In this document: positions 15,811 to 24,148 of the stretch, in pieces
How positions within the stretch are numbered: the stretch's first letter is position 1
How the letters are laid out: the number at the start of each line of letters is the position of its first letter
From: an uncultured Bryobacteraceae bacterium
Lineage (GTDB): Bacteria; Acidobacteriota; Terriglobia; Bryobacterales; Bryobacteraceae
Length of the DNA: 64,000 bases
Direction: 5' to 3'
NCBI GenBank assembly: GCA_937924525.1
Contig: CALDSU010000002.1
Coordinates: 421,313-485,312, forward strand
Notes under the pieces: generated by a model
Told to the model about the DNA's origin: nothing
What the model saw: only the letters and a program-made list of their open reading frames with translations
Database searches by the model: none
Position numbers and translations under genes: made by a program

Positions 15811-18390
15811 ATGGCCACCGCGATGGCGGGCCAGCTTTTTCTGATCGACACTTACGGGTTTCTCTTCCGCGCCTACCATGCGCGCGCCCGCACGGCGGCT
15901 CCGCCCATGCGCACCGCCTCGGGCCTGTCCACCGAAGCGGTGTACATCTTCAACAACATGCTGCGCAAGCTGACCAAGGCGTACGCCCCGGCGTGGCTGG
16001 CGGCGGTCTTTGAGAGCGAGGGGCCCACCTTGCGCGAGCAGGAATTCGCGGCTTACAAGGCTAACCGCGCGGAAACGCCGCCCGACCTGATCGAGCAGAT
16101 CCCGTACACCCGCCGCCTGCTCGAAGCGATGCGCATCCCCATTCTGGAGTTTCCAGGCTATGAGGCGGACGATGTGATCGGGTCGCTGGCGCGCCGCGCG
16201 GCTGACGCGGGCGTCGCGGTGGTGATCGTTTCCAGCGATAAGGACCTGTTGCAACTGGTGGACGAGCGCATCTCGATGCTCAACCCGGCCAAGGACGACA
16301 CCTGGTACGATCCGGCGAAGGTCAAGGAATTCCTGGGCGTGCATCCTCACCAGGTTCCCGACCTGCTGGCGCTGAAGGGCGATGCGGTGGACAATATTCC
16401 CGGCGCGCCGGGGATCGGTGACAAGGGCGCGCGGGACCTGATTGCGCAGTTCGGCTCGGTCGAAGCGGCCCTCGCCCGCGCCGCCGAGGTGCAGCGCAAG
16501 GCGCACCGCGAGAGCCTGCAAACCTATCGGGACCAGATCCTGCTGAGCAAACGCCTGGCGACCGTCGCCACCGGCGTGCCCATCGAGGTGCCGCTCGAGT
16601 CTCTCCGCGTGCGCGAGCCGGACGTCGCCGCGCTGAAGGCGCTTTACAAAGAGCTCGAGTTTCACAGCCTGCTCCGCGAACTCGGTCCCGGGGAAGACAC
16701 GCGGCCCAAGGACTACCGGCGCTTGGCGGACAGCGCCGCGGATAGCTGGGCGGCGGCGCTGCCGCCCGGCGTCCCGGTCGCTCTCGTATTCGCCGCGGCG
16801 GGCGAGGATCTGCTCCCGCCGCCCATGCTGGCCTTCAGCGCCGCGCCGGACAACGCCGTCGCCGTACCCGCGCCATTCCCTCCGCGCGTTCGCGCGCTGA
16901 TCGAAGACGCCACCCGTCCCAAGATCACTGCCGACTGCAAGTCGTTATACCTGGAGCTCAGCCGGCAGGGGCTCGCGCTGCACGGCGTCGCCGATGACGT
17001 GGTTCTCTACGCCTTCCTGCTGGACGCCGACCCCGCCGCCTGTTCGCTCGAGGCCCTGGCCCAGCGCCGTCTGGACCTGAAACTGCAACCCGCGCCGGAA
17101 TCCCGCGCTGACTGCGTGCGGGAACTCGCCGAGCCGTTGCGCGCCGAAGTTGAGCGGCGGGGATTCCGCGATCTCTACGCTACCGTCGACCTCCCCCTCG
17201 CCTCCGTTCTGGCGCGCATGGAAGAATGGGGCGTGCTGATCGATCCGGAGGCGCTCCGCGCCCTGGGCGCGCGGATGGAGGAGACGATTCACAGTCTCAC
17301 GGCCGAGATTCACGAGCTAGCCGGCAAGCCGTTCAACCTCAATTCCCCGCAACAACTCGGAAAAGTTTTGTTTGAAGACCTGAAGCTGCCCGCGCCGGCG
17401 CGCTCGGGCAAGGGGAAGGCGCTCTCCACCGCCGCGGATGTGCTCGAAGAACTTGCCGGGGACCACGCGATCGTCAGCAAGGTGCTGGAGTATCGTCAGC
17501 TCGCCAAACTGAAAGGAACGTATGTGGACGCGCTGCCCGCCCTGATCCGCCCGGACACCGGCCGGCTGCATACGAGTTTCAACCAGACCGGGGCCGCCAC
17601 CGGGCGGCTCTCCTCGTCGAATCCGAATCTCCAGAACATCCCCATCCGCACGGAACTCGGGCGGGAGATCCGCGCCGCGTTCGTCCCCGAACCGGGTTGG
17701 ATGCTGATTGTCGCCGACTACTCGCAGATCGAATTGCGCCTGCTGGCGCACTTCTCGCGCGACCCGCTGCTGGTCGAGTCGTTCCAACAGGGGGAGGACA
17801 TCCACACCCGCACGGCAAGCGAGGTATTTGGCGTTGCGCCGCCGCTGGTGACGCCCGAGTTGCGCCGTGCGGCCAAGGCGGTGAACTTCGGGATCGTATA
17901 CGGCATCAGCGGTTTCGGTCTCGCGCAGCAGTTGGGAATTCCCCGGGCGGAAGCCGAGCGCTACATCCGGGGCTATTTCGAACGGTATGCGGGCGTCAAG
18001 ACGTTCATCGCGGAAACCCTGGCGGAGGTGCGCCGCACCGGCGTCAGCCGGACGCTGTTCGGCCGCGAGCGGCCGATTCCGGACATCCACAGCCGCAACC
18101 CCAACGCGCGCGGCTTCGCCGAACGCACCGCGGTGAACTCGCCGCTCCAGGGGACTGCCGCGGATCTCATCAAGCTGGCCATGATCCGCGTGGACGATCA
18201 CCTCCGCCGCGAAAAACTCGCGGCGCGCCTGCTGCTGCAAGTGCACGACGAACTGCTGCTGGAAGCCCCGCCAAACGAGGTGGAGCGCGTCTCCGCCATG
18301 GTCCAGCGCGAGATGGAGCAGGTACACACCCTCGCCGTCCCGCTGGTGGTGGAGGTGGGCGTGGGCCGCAACTGGCGGGACGCCAAATAG
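15811..18390 (+). CDS. polA: DNA polymerase I with degenerate proofreading domain
   Basis: About 859 residues. The N-terminal 5'-3' exonuclease (residues 5-290) shows FLIDTYGFLFRAYHA, GYEADDVIGSLA and SSDKDLLQLV and the helix-hairpin-helix segment DNIPGAPGIGDKGA. The polymerase domain holds motif A VADYSQIELRLLAHFS, motif B RRAAKAVNFGIVYGISGFG and motif C LLLQVHDELLLEAP. The middle domain lacks the 3'-5' exonuclease residues: the DxE of ExoI is replaced in VALVFAAAGEDLL, and ExoII reads ITADCKSLYLEL. Like Taq polymerase it is therefore probably not proofreading. Starts at ATG 15811 or 15823; both give the same domain. It functions in Okazaki fragment maturation and excision repair. Confidence 0.95.
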   Translation: MATAMAGQLFLIDTYGFLFRAYHARARTAAPPMRTASGLSTEAVYIFNNMLRKLTKAYAPAWLAAVFESEGPTLREQEFAAYKANRAETPPDLIEQIPYTRRLLEAMRIPILEFPGYEADDVIGSLARRAADAGVAVVIVSSDKDLLQLVDERISMLNPAKDDTWYDPAKVKEFLGVHPHQVPDLLALKGDAVDNIPGAPGIGDKGARDLIAQFGSVEAALARAAEVQRKAHRESLQTYRDQILLSKRLATVATGVPIEVPLESLRVREPDVAALKALYKELEFHSLLRELGPGEDTRPKDYRRLADSAADSWAAALPPGVPVALVFAAAGEDLLPPPMLAFSAAPDNAVAVPAPFPPRVRALIEDATRPKITADCKSLYLELSRQGLALHGVADDVVLYAFLLDADPAACSLEALAQRRLDLKLQPAPESRADCVRELAEPLRAEVERRGFRDLYATVDLPLASVLARMEEWGVLIDPEALRALGARMEETIHSLTAEIHELAGKPFNLNSPQQLGKVLFEDLKLPAPARSGKGKALSTAADVLEELAGDHAIVSKVLEYRQLAKLKGTYVDALPALIRPDTGRLHTSFNQTGAATGRLSSSNPNLQNIPIRTELGREIRAAFVPEPGWMLIVADYSQIELRLLAHFSRDPLLVESFQQGEDIHTRTASEVFGVAPPLVTPELRRAAKAVNFGIVYGISGFGLAQQLGIPRAEAERYIRGYFERYAGVKTFIAETLAEVRRTGVSRTLFGRERPIPDIHSRNPNARGFAERTAVNSPLQGTAADLIKLAMIRVDDHLRREKLAARLLLQVHDELLLEAPPNEVERVSAMVQREMEQVHTLAVPLVVEVGVGRNWRDAK

Positions 18391-18430
18391 CGCGCGGCCG
18401 CGGCGGACCCGGACTGTTACACTCAATTCC

Positions 18431-18901
18431 GTGGGCAAATTTTATGACCGCGCGAGCCTGGTCGCGGCGCGCCAGCAATGGAAACGCGCAGGCAAACGCG
18501 TCGTCTTCACCAACGGCTGCTATGACCTGCTGCACCCGGGACACATCCGATTGCTGGAGCAGGCCCGGTCGCTCGGGGATGTGCTGATTCTGGCCTTGAA
18601 CTCCGACGCGAGCGTGCGGAAGATCAAGGGTCCGCTCCGTCCCGTGCTGCCGGAACAGGAACGGGCGGAGGTGGCCGCGGCGCTGGCGGCGGTGGACGCC
18701 GTCACCCTGTTCGACGAGGAGACGCCGCGCGAGCTGATCGCCGAAGTGTTGCCAGACGTCCTGATCAAAGGCGCGGATTGGGCGCATTTCATCGCGGGCC
18801 GTGAGGAAGTGGAAGCCGCCGGCGGCCAGGTGCTCACCGTGGCGCTGGAACCGGGTTACTCCACCACGGGCATGGTGGAACAGATTCTCAGCCGGCCTTG
18901 A
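18431..18901 (+). CDS. rfaE2: D-glycero-beta-D-manno-heptose 1-phosphate adenylyltransferase
   Basis: A 156-residue nucleotidyltransferase corresponding to the C-terminal half of E. coli HldE. The catalytic HxGH appears in CYDLLHPGHIRLLEQA, preceded by VVFTNGCYD. The C-terminal ISSTxxxR-type region is replaced by EPGYSTTGMVEQIL, the usual RfaE2 form. It makes ADP-heptose for lipopolysaccharide inner core, from heptose 1-phosphate and ATP. GTG 18431 starts MGKFYDRASL. No kinase half (RfaE1) is fused or adjacent. Its stop shares bases with the mfd start, so the two are coupled. Confidence 0.9.
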   Translation: MGKFYDRASLVAARQQWKRAGKRVVFTNGCYDLLHPGHIRLLEQARSLGDVLILALNSDASVRKIKGPLRPVLPEQERAEVAAALAAVDAVTLFDEETPRELIAEVLPDVLIKGADWAHFIAGREEVEAAGGQVLTVALEPGYSTTGMVEQILSRP

Positions 18902-21900
18902 TCCATCCCTCGATTCGCGACCTGTTTCTGGGCCTGGCCAAGCATCCTGCTTTCCAGCAGGCGCTGGCGCAGCTGCGCGGGGAATCCGTGTCGCTGTCCG
19001 GGCTCACCCTCACGGCCAAGGCCCTCTACACCGTGCTCCTGTGGCAGAACACCGAGCGCCCCGTGGTGGTGATTACCGACGGCGCCAAGGAAGCCGAAGA
19101 TCTGCACGAAGCGGTGGAGGCGTTCTACGAGCTGCTGGCTTCTTCTCCTGGAGAGGCCCGTCCGCCGCAACTGTTGCCGGCCCTGGATGTGATGCCGTGG
19201 CAGGGCCTGTCGCCTCACGCCGAGGTGCTCGAGCGGCGGGTGCTGGCCCTGCTCCGGCTGTCGGCGGGGCGCGCGCCGATTACGGTGGCGCCCGTTGGCG
19301 CGGCCCTGTTGCGCGTCAAGCCCGCCGAACATTACCGCCAGCTGGCGCTCCACCTCCGCCTCAACGAGGAGATGCCCATCGAGGAGATCACCTCGCACCT
19401 GGAATCGATCGGCTACCAGCGCCGCGAGCCGGTGGAACTGGTGGGCGAGTATTCCGTGCGCGGCGGCATCCTGGATGTGTATTCGCCGGAAACGCCGCAG
19501 CCGGTCCGGCTGGAGTTTTTCGGCGACCTGATCGAGTCCATCCGGCGTTTCGACGTGGCCACGCAGCGTTCCGTGCTGAAGCTGGAATCCTGCGCACTGC
19601 TTCCGCTCACTGAATTCCCGAAGCCGCGCGGGAAAGTGATGGAGCCCGGCTGGGAGTTCCGGCTGGCGCGGGAGGAGCCGCGCGAGCGTTCGGTGCTGGC
19701 GCTGGCCGCGCGGCCGATCGTAGTCTGGGACGAGCCGGAACAGATCCGGGGCGCGGCCGAACGCTGGTGGAAGCGTCTGGAGCAGGATGGCGCCGCGCTC
19801 GCCGAAGGATCGCGGCGGATCTTCTTCACCTGGGAGGAACTGGCCGCGGAGGCGGGCCGGCACGCGGCGCTCTCCCTGCGGCAGCTCTCGCTCGAAGAAG
19901 GCTCCCTCCATATCGCCACGCGTCCCGCGATGGCCTTTCACGGGAGCATGCAGGTGGCTATCTCCGAGGCCAAGGGCCTGGTGGCGGCGGGCAACCGCGT
20001 CGTCTTTTTCGCCGCTTCGGCGGGTGAAGTTGAGCGGCTGGCCGATGTCCTTAACGAATACGGCATCCCCTACCAGCTTGGGCTGCACCAGGCCGGCTCG
20101 ACTCCCGAGTACCTGGCGGAACGCGCTTACTACAGCGGCGCCGGCGCGTCGACGTTTATCGTCAAGGGAGGCATCCGCCGGGGCGCTTTCTTCGCGGACG
20201 AGCGGCTGGCCGTGTTCGGGTCCGAGGATCTGTTCGAAACTTCCGAGCTGATCGCGCGGCCGCCCTCGATCACCCAGCAACTAGCGGCTTTCTCCGCCGA
20301 TGTCATCGACCTGGCGCCCGGCGATTACGTCGTCCACGCCGAGCACGGCGTCGGCCGCTTCCTCGGCCTGCGCGAAATCGTCCAGGGGGAAACCCGCGGC
20401 GATTTCATGCTGCTCGAATACCAGGACGGCGCCAAGCTGTATGTGCCGCTCACGCGCCTGGACCTGGTGCAGCGCTTCCGCGGCGGCGGGGGGGAAGCCA
20501 AGCCGGCTTTGGACCGCCTGGGCGGCGTCACCTGGGCGCGCACCAAGACGCGCGTCAAAGCGAAAATGCGCGACATGGCCGAAGAGCTGCTCAAGCTCTA
20601 CGCCCATCGCCGGATGGCCGAGGGTTTCGCCTACCAGCCCGATTCCAACTGGCAGCGCGAGTTCGAGGACGCCTTCGAGTTCACGCCCACCCAGGATCAG
20701 TTGACGGCGATCCGGGACATCAAGCGCGACATGGAGCGTCCGCAGCCCATGGACCGCTTGCTGTGCGGCGACGTCGGTTTCGGCAAAACCGAGGTCGTGA
20801 TGCGGGCCGCTTTCAAGGCGCTCGGCGATGGCAAGCAGGTGGCCGTGCTGGCGCCGACCACGGTGCTCGCCTTCCAGCATTTCGAAACCTTCAAACGGCG
20901 GTTCGCGCCCTTCTCGGCGCGGGTCGAGATGCTCAGCCGTTTCCGCTCCGCCAAGGAGATCAAACAGGTGCTGGCCGACCTGGCGGCGGGCCGCGTGGAT
21001 ATCGCCATCGGCACGCATCGCCTGCTGTCGAAGGACGTCGAGTTCCGCGACCTCGGGCTGGTCATCGTCGACGAAGAGCAGCGTTTCGGCGTGAAAGACA
21101 AGGAGCGGCTGAAGCAGCTTCGCAAAAACGTCGACTTTGTCTCGATGAGCGCGACGCCCATTCCGCGCACGCTGCACATGTCCCTGCTGGGCCTGCGCGA
21201 CCTGTCGGTGATCGAGACGCCCCCCAAGGACCGGCTGGCGATCCAAACCACGGTGACCAAGTTCCACCCCGAGCTGATCAAAGCCGCCATCGAGCTGGAA
21301 CTGGCCCGCGGCGGCCAGGTGTATTTCATCCACAACAAAGTGGACACAATTTGGATGCGCGCGGCGTCATTGCAGGAGTTGGCGCCTCAAGCCCGCATTG
21401 GCGTTGGCCACGGCCAGATGGGGGAGGCGGCGCTCGAAAAAGCGCTGCTGAGCTTCATGCGCCACGAGTACGACGTCTTCGTCTGCACCACCATCGCCGA
21501 GAACGGCCTCGACATCCCCCTGGCCAACACCATCTTGATTGAGAACGCGGAACGCTACGGCTTGGGCGAACTGTACCAGCTGCGCGGGCGCGTCGGCCGC
21601 TCCAATCGCCGGGCCTATGCGTACCTGCTGGTCCCTCCCGATACGGAGCTGACCGAGGTGGCGCGCAAGCGGCTGGCCGCGCTCAAAGAATTCAGCGACC
21701 TGGGCGCCGGGTTCAAGATCGCCGCCCTCGACCTCGAACTGCGCGGCGCCGGGAACCTGCTGGGCGGCGAGCAGCACGGTCATATCAACGCGGTCGGCTT
21801 TGACATGTATGTCAAGCTGCTCGAGGAGACGGTGCGCGAACTCAAAGGCGAGGAGCTCCCGCTGGAGATTCACACTTCGCTGAACCTCGGTCTCGACCTC

Positions 21901-22302
21901 CGCATTCCCCCCGCATACATCGCGGACGAAAACCAGCGCATGCGCGTCTATAAGCGCATCGCCAGCGCGGAGCCCGACGAGCGCGAAGAACTGGCCCGCG
22001 AACTCGCCGACCGCTACGGTCCCCCTCCCGACGGCGTGCGCAGCCTGCTCGGCTACAGTGCGGTGAAGACCCTGGCGGAGAAACTCGGCGTCGAGGCGAT
22101 CGACCGGCGGCAGGGCATGCTGAACGTCAAATTCCACAGAGAAGCCCGCGTGCATCCGGAGAAGCTGATGCGCCTGGTACAGTCGACGCCGGGCGCGCAA
22201 TTCACGCCCGCGGGGGTCTTGCGGTTGCCGGTCGACGGGTTGGAAGATCCGGCCGGCTTCCTGGACCGTCTGCGCGAGCGGCTGGCCGAGCTGTCGGTTT
22301 GA
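18898..22302 (+). CDS. mfd: Transcription-repair coupling factor Mfd
   Basis: A 1134-residue SF2 ATPase that removes stalled RNA polymerase and recruits UvrA. The UvrB-homology region covers about residues 1-330. The RNA polymerase interacting domain starts at PGDYVVHAEHGVGRFLG (about 480) and has the KLYVPLTRLDLV strand. The RecG-like translocase has TPTQDQLTAIRDI, Walker A LLCGDVGFGKTEV, VIVDEEQRFGVKDKE (DEEQ box), SATPIPRTLHMSL and ENGLDIPLANT; the C-terminal TRCF domain closes the protein. The start is a TTG at 18898 whose last two bases plus the next A form the rfaE2 stop (TTGA overlap). Full length for the family. Confidence 0.96.
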   Translation: MIHPSIRDLFLGLAKHPAFQQALAQLRGESVSLSGLTLTAKALYTVLLWQNTERPVVVITDGAKEAEDLHEAVEAFYELLASSPGEARPPQLLPALDVMPWQGLSPHAEVLERRVLALLRLSAGRAPITVAPVGAALLRVKPAEHYRQLALHLRLNEEMPIEEITSHLESIGYQRREPVELVGEYSVRGGILDVYSPETPQPVRLEFFGDLIESIRRFDVATQRSVLKLESCALLPLTEFPKPRGKVMEPGWEFRLAREEPRERSVLALAARPIVVWDEPEQIRGAAERWWKRLEQDGAALAEGSRRIFFTWEELAAEAGRHAALSLRQLSLEEGSLHIATRPAMAFHGSMQVAISEAKGLVAAGNRVVFFAASAGEVERLADVLNEYGIPYQLGLHQAGSTPEYLAERAYYSGAGASTFIVKGGIRRGAFFADERLAVFGSEDLFETSELIARPPSITQQLAAFSADVIDLAPGDYVVHAEHGVGRFLGLREIVQGETRGDFMLLEYQDGAKLYVPLTRLDLVQRFRGGGGEAKPALDRLGGVTWARTKTRVKAKMRDMAEELLKLYAHRRMAEGFAYQPDSNWQREFEDAFEFTPTQDQLTAIRDIKRDMERPQPMDRLLCGDVGFGKTEVVMRAAFKALGDGKQVAVLAPTTVLAFQHFETFKRRFAPFSARVEMLSRFRSAKEIKQVLADLAAGRVDIAIGTHRLLSKDVEFRDLGLVIVDEEQRFGVKDKERLKQLRKNVDFVSMSATPIPRTLHMSLLGLRDLSVIETPPKDRLAIQTTVTKFHPELIKAAIELELARGGQVYFIHNKVDTIWMRAASLQELAPQARIGVGHGQMGEAALEKALLSFMRHEYDVFVCTTIAENGLDIPLANTILIENAERYGLGELYQLRGRVGRSNRRAYAYLLVPPDTELTEVARKRLAALKEFSDLGAGFKIAALDLELRGAGNLLGGEQHGHINAVGFDMYVKLLEETVRELKGEELPLEIHTSLNLGLDLRIPPAYIADENQRMRVYKRIASAEPDEREELARELADRYGPPPDGVRSLLGYSAVKTLAEKLGVEAIDRRQGMLNVKFHREARVHPEKLMRLVQSTPGAQFTPAGVLRLPVDGLEDPAGFLDRLRERLAELSV

Positions 22303-22444
22303 GCCGGGCGCCGCCAGTGGCTGAGTTTGAAAGCCGAGCGAGAGGGAAAAACCGAGGGCGGACACCTTTTTCGAGCCAACCATCGTTGATTTTGCACCGC
22401 TCGCTGATCGAACAAGGTCGTCCGTCCCCGGTTACTTCCACTCC

Positions 22445-22999
22445 CTATCGAGGCCGGACCCAATGCAAGTACGGCAAGCGCTTGGACACAACCAGATACT
22501 CGCCGTCCGCCCCGTGGACGGCGCCCGGCCGCGACTCCAGCTACGACGCGGCATCGACGGGCGTCCCGTGGCCCGCATTCCGGTTGAGCACCCGGAACAC
22601 CGTCCGGTATTGTCTCTTGCTTGATTGCGGCACGGCTTCTGCGTGTTGGTAGCTTGCGTAGACTTCGCCGGAGGGCAGGAACGCAACGCCGGTGGCCCGG
22701 ACGCGATTTGGGTCGGCGCCCTCAGGCAAGTGATCGCGCGTCTTCCAGCGCCCCGCCACTTCGCCCGCGGCGGTGACCTCCACCCACTCGGCCTCGTTGA
22801 CGCTACAGACGCCAATGCGGGAGCCATTCGAGACCAGATGCGCCAGGTAACTCGCCGGGAAGGGCGACGGCCCTCAGAAAGAGTCCTTGGGCAGCGCACT
22901 CTGCACCAGTTTCCCTTCGGCGTCGTAGTGGCGCAGCGTGTCGGTTCCGTAGCTTAGCGTCAGTAGGACGGCCAAACATGGTAGGCAGTGTTTCGCCAT
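22445..22999 (-). pseudogene. Decayed exported protein gene, propeller-like, with two in-frame stops
   Basis: One continuous minus frame runs from ATG 22999 to TAG 22447. It opens with a signal peptide (MAKHCLPCLAVLLTLSYG), then TLRHYDAEGKLVQSALPKDS. A TGA at 22876-22874 interrupts it, it resumes with FPASYLAHLVSNGSRIGVCS, EWVEVTAAGEVAGRWK and VAFLPSGEVYASYQHAEA, and a TAG at 22543-22541 interrupts it again before GAVHGADGEYLVVSKRLPY. The protein-like texture on both sides of each stop in an unchanged frame shows it was one gene. The motifs resemble NHL/WD-type propeller repeats; no specific function is recognised. It lies between mfd and miaE and is probably non-functional. Confidence 0.72.
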
Positions 23000-23482
23000 G
23001 GAGTTATCCTAAGTCAAAGCAGCCACGCTCCTCACATCGACAATCATCAGGACACGTTTCGAAGTCAGTGAACTGGTAGCCGGCATCATCAATTCCCTTG
23101 GGAACTTGCCGATACCATGTAGGAGAACACCCCGATTTGGCCCGGGACGCCTACAACGTGGGATTCCAACCGAGCGGCGCCTCCAAACCCTCCAAGAGAG
23201 AACGAGCCTCCGACCCATTCTCCAGCATTATCTTTGGAGCCGCCGCTGGCTGCTTCGGCAAAACGAGGAGCGCAGCAGCGACTCCAGACAAGCAGAGCGC
23301 TTTTCTCAATGCCCCGGACCGTCTTACCAAACCTACGGCCCCAGGATAATGTCCTCTTTGCGCTTAGTCAAGACAAAGATCCAATGAAGATCGTGGAGCG
23401 CTCGCCCGAGGCGTACAAAGGGGGCAAGCGAACCAGGCGCACAGGCTGAGGGTGGGAGGGAATCGCGTATGCTGAAGAAGCC
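23000..23482. other. Intergenic stretch without a supportable gene
   Basis: About 480 bases between the decayed propeller gene and miaE. Short open frames exist on both strands, but none has a recognisable motif, a ribosome binding site or a protein-like pattern. A minus-strand piece ending at 23009 (LMMPATSSLTSKRVLMIVDV) could be a worn gene remnant. I see no RNA gene in it. The miaE promoter must lie near its right end. Confidence 0.4.
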
Positions 23483-24097
23483 ATGGACTGCTCATCGGCC
23501 GCCGCGCTGCCGCTCCTGTCGCACACCCCCGTGGAATGGGCGCGCCACGTGTTGCAAGAGCCGCTCGCCCTGCTAGTGGACCACGCGTTCCTCGAGAAGA
23601 AAGCCGCGACGAACGCCTTGGAACTGTTGACCCGCTGGCCGGAGCCCGGTATCGAGGGCTGGGTGCAGACCATGGCCAACGTGGCGCGCGACGAGACCGC
23701 GCACCTGGCGCAAGTCACGCGCCTGCTGCACCGCCGCGGCGGGCGGCTCGACCGGATTCACAAGAACCCTTACGCCAACGCGCTCCGGGCGCGAGTGCGC
23801 AAAGGGACCGGCGCCGGGGAGATTGTCGACCGGCTGCTGGTGTCGGCGCTGATCGAGGCCCGCTCCTGCGAGCGCTTCGCCGTGCTGGCCGCCGCGGGGG
23901 GTGACCGCGAGCTCACGGCGTTTTACCAGCGGCTGGGCGCGTCCGAGATGGGGCATTATGCCGTTTTCGTCAAACTGGCGCGGCTGGCAGGACGGCCGGC
24001 GCAGGTGGACCAACGGTGGCGCGAGTGGCTGGCCCTCGAGGCCGAGACGCTGGCCGCGCAGCCGCCCGGACCGCGCATTCATTCCGGAATCGCGTAG
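23483..24097 (+). CDS. miaE: tRNA-(ms2io6A)-hydroxylase
   Basis: A 204-residue ferritin-like diiron monooxygenase. It has the MiaE pattern of two EExxH-type helix pairs: LLVDHAFLEKKAATNALEL, VARDETAHLAQVTRLLHRRG, LIEARSCERFAVLA and ASEMGHYAVFVKLA, supplying the glutamates and histidines for two irons. It hydroxylates the isopentenyl side chain of ms2i6A37 in tRNAs reading UNN codons, using oxygen. The start at 23483 has no strong Shine-Dalgarno; homology begins within the first 15 residues. It stands alone and converges with the TonB receptor gene. Confidence 0.9.
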   Translation: MDCSSAAALPLLSHTPVEWARHVLQEPLALLVDHAFLEKKAATNALELLTRWPEPGIEGWVQTMANVARDETAHLAQVTRLLHRRGGRLDRIHKNPYANALRARVRKGTGAGEIVDRLLVSALIEARSCERFAVLAAAGGDRELTAFYQRLGASEMGHYAVFVKLARLAGRPAQVDQRWREWLALEAETLAAQPPGPRIHSGIA

Positions 24098-24148
24098 AGC
24101 CGGGCTGCGCGCACGAGTCCCCCCGGAGGCCGCTCGTCGCGGCTGCGT

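Noticed and set aside
22303..22444. Terminator after mfd (ACCGAGGGCGGACACCTTTTT)
   Set aside because: The T-run is preceded by no self-complementary stem, so it is not a rho-independent terminator.
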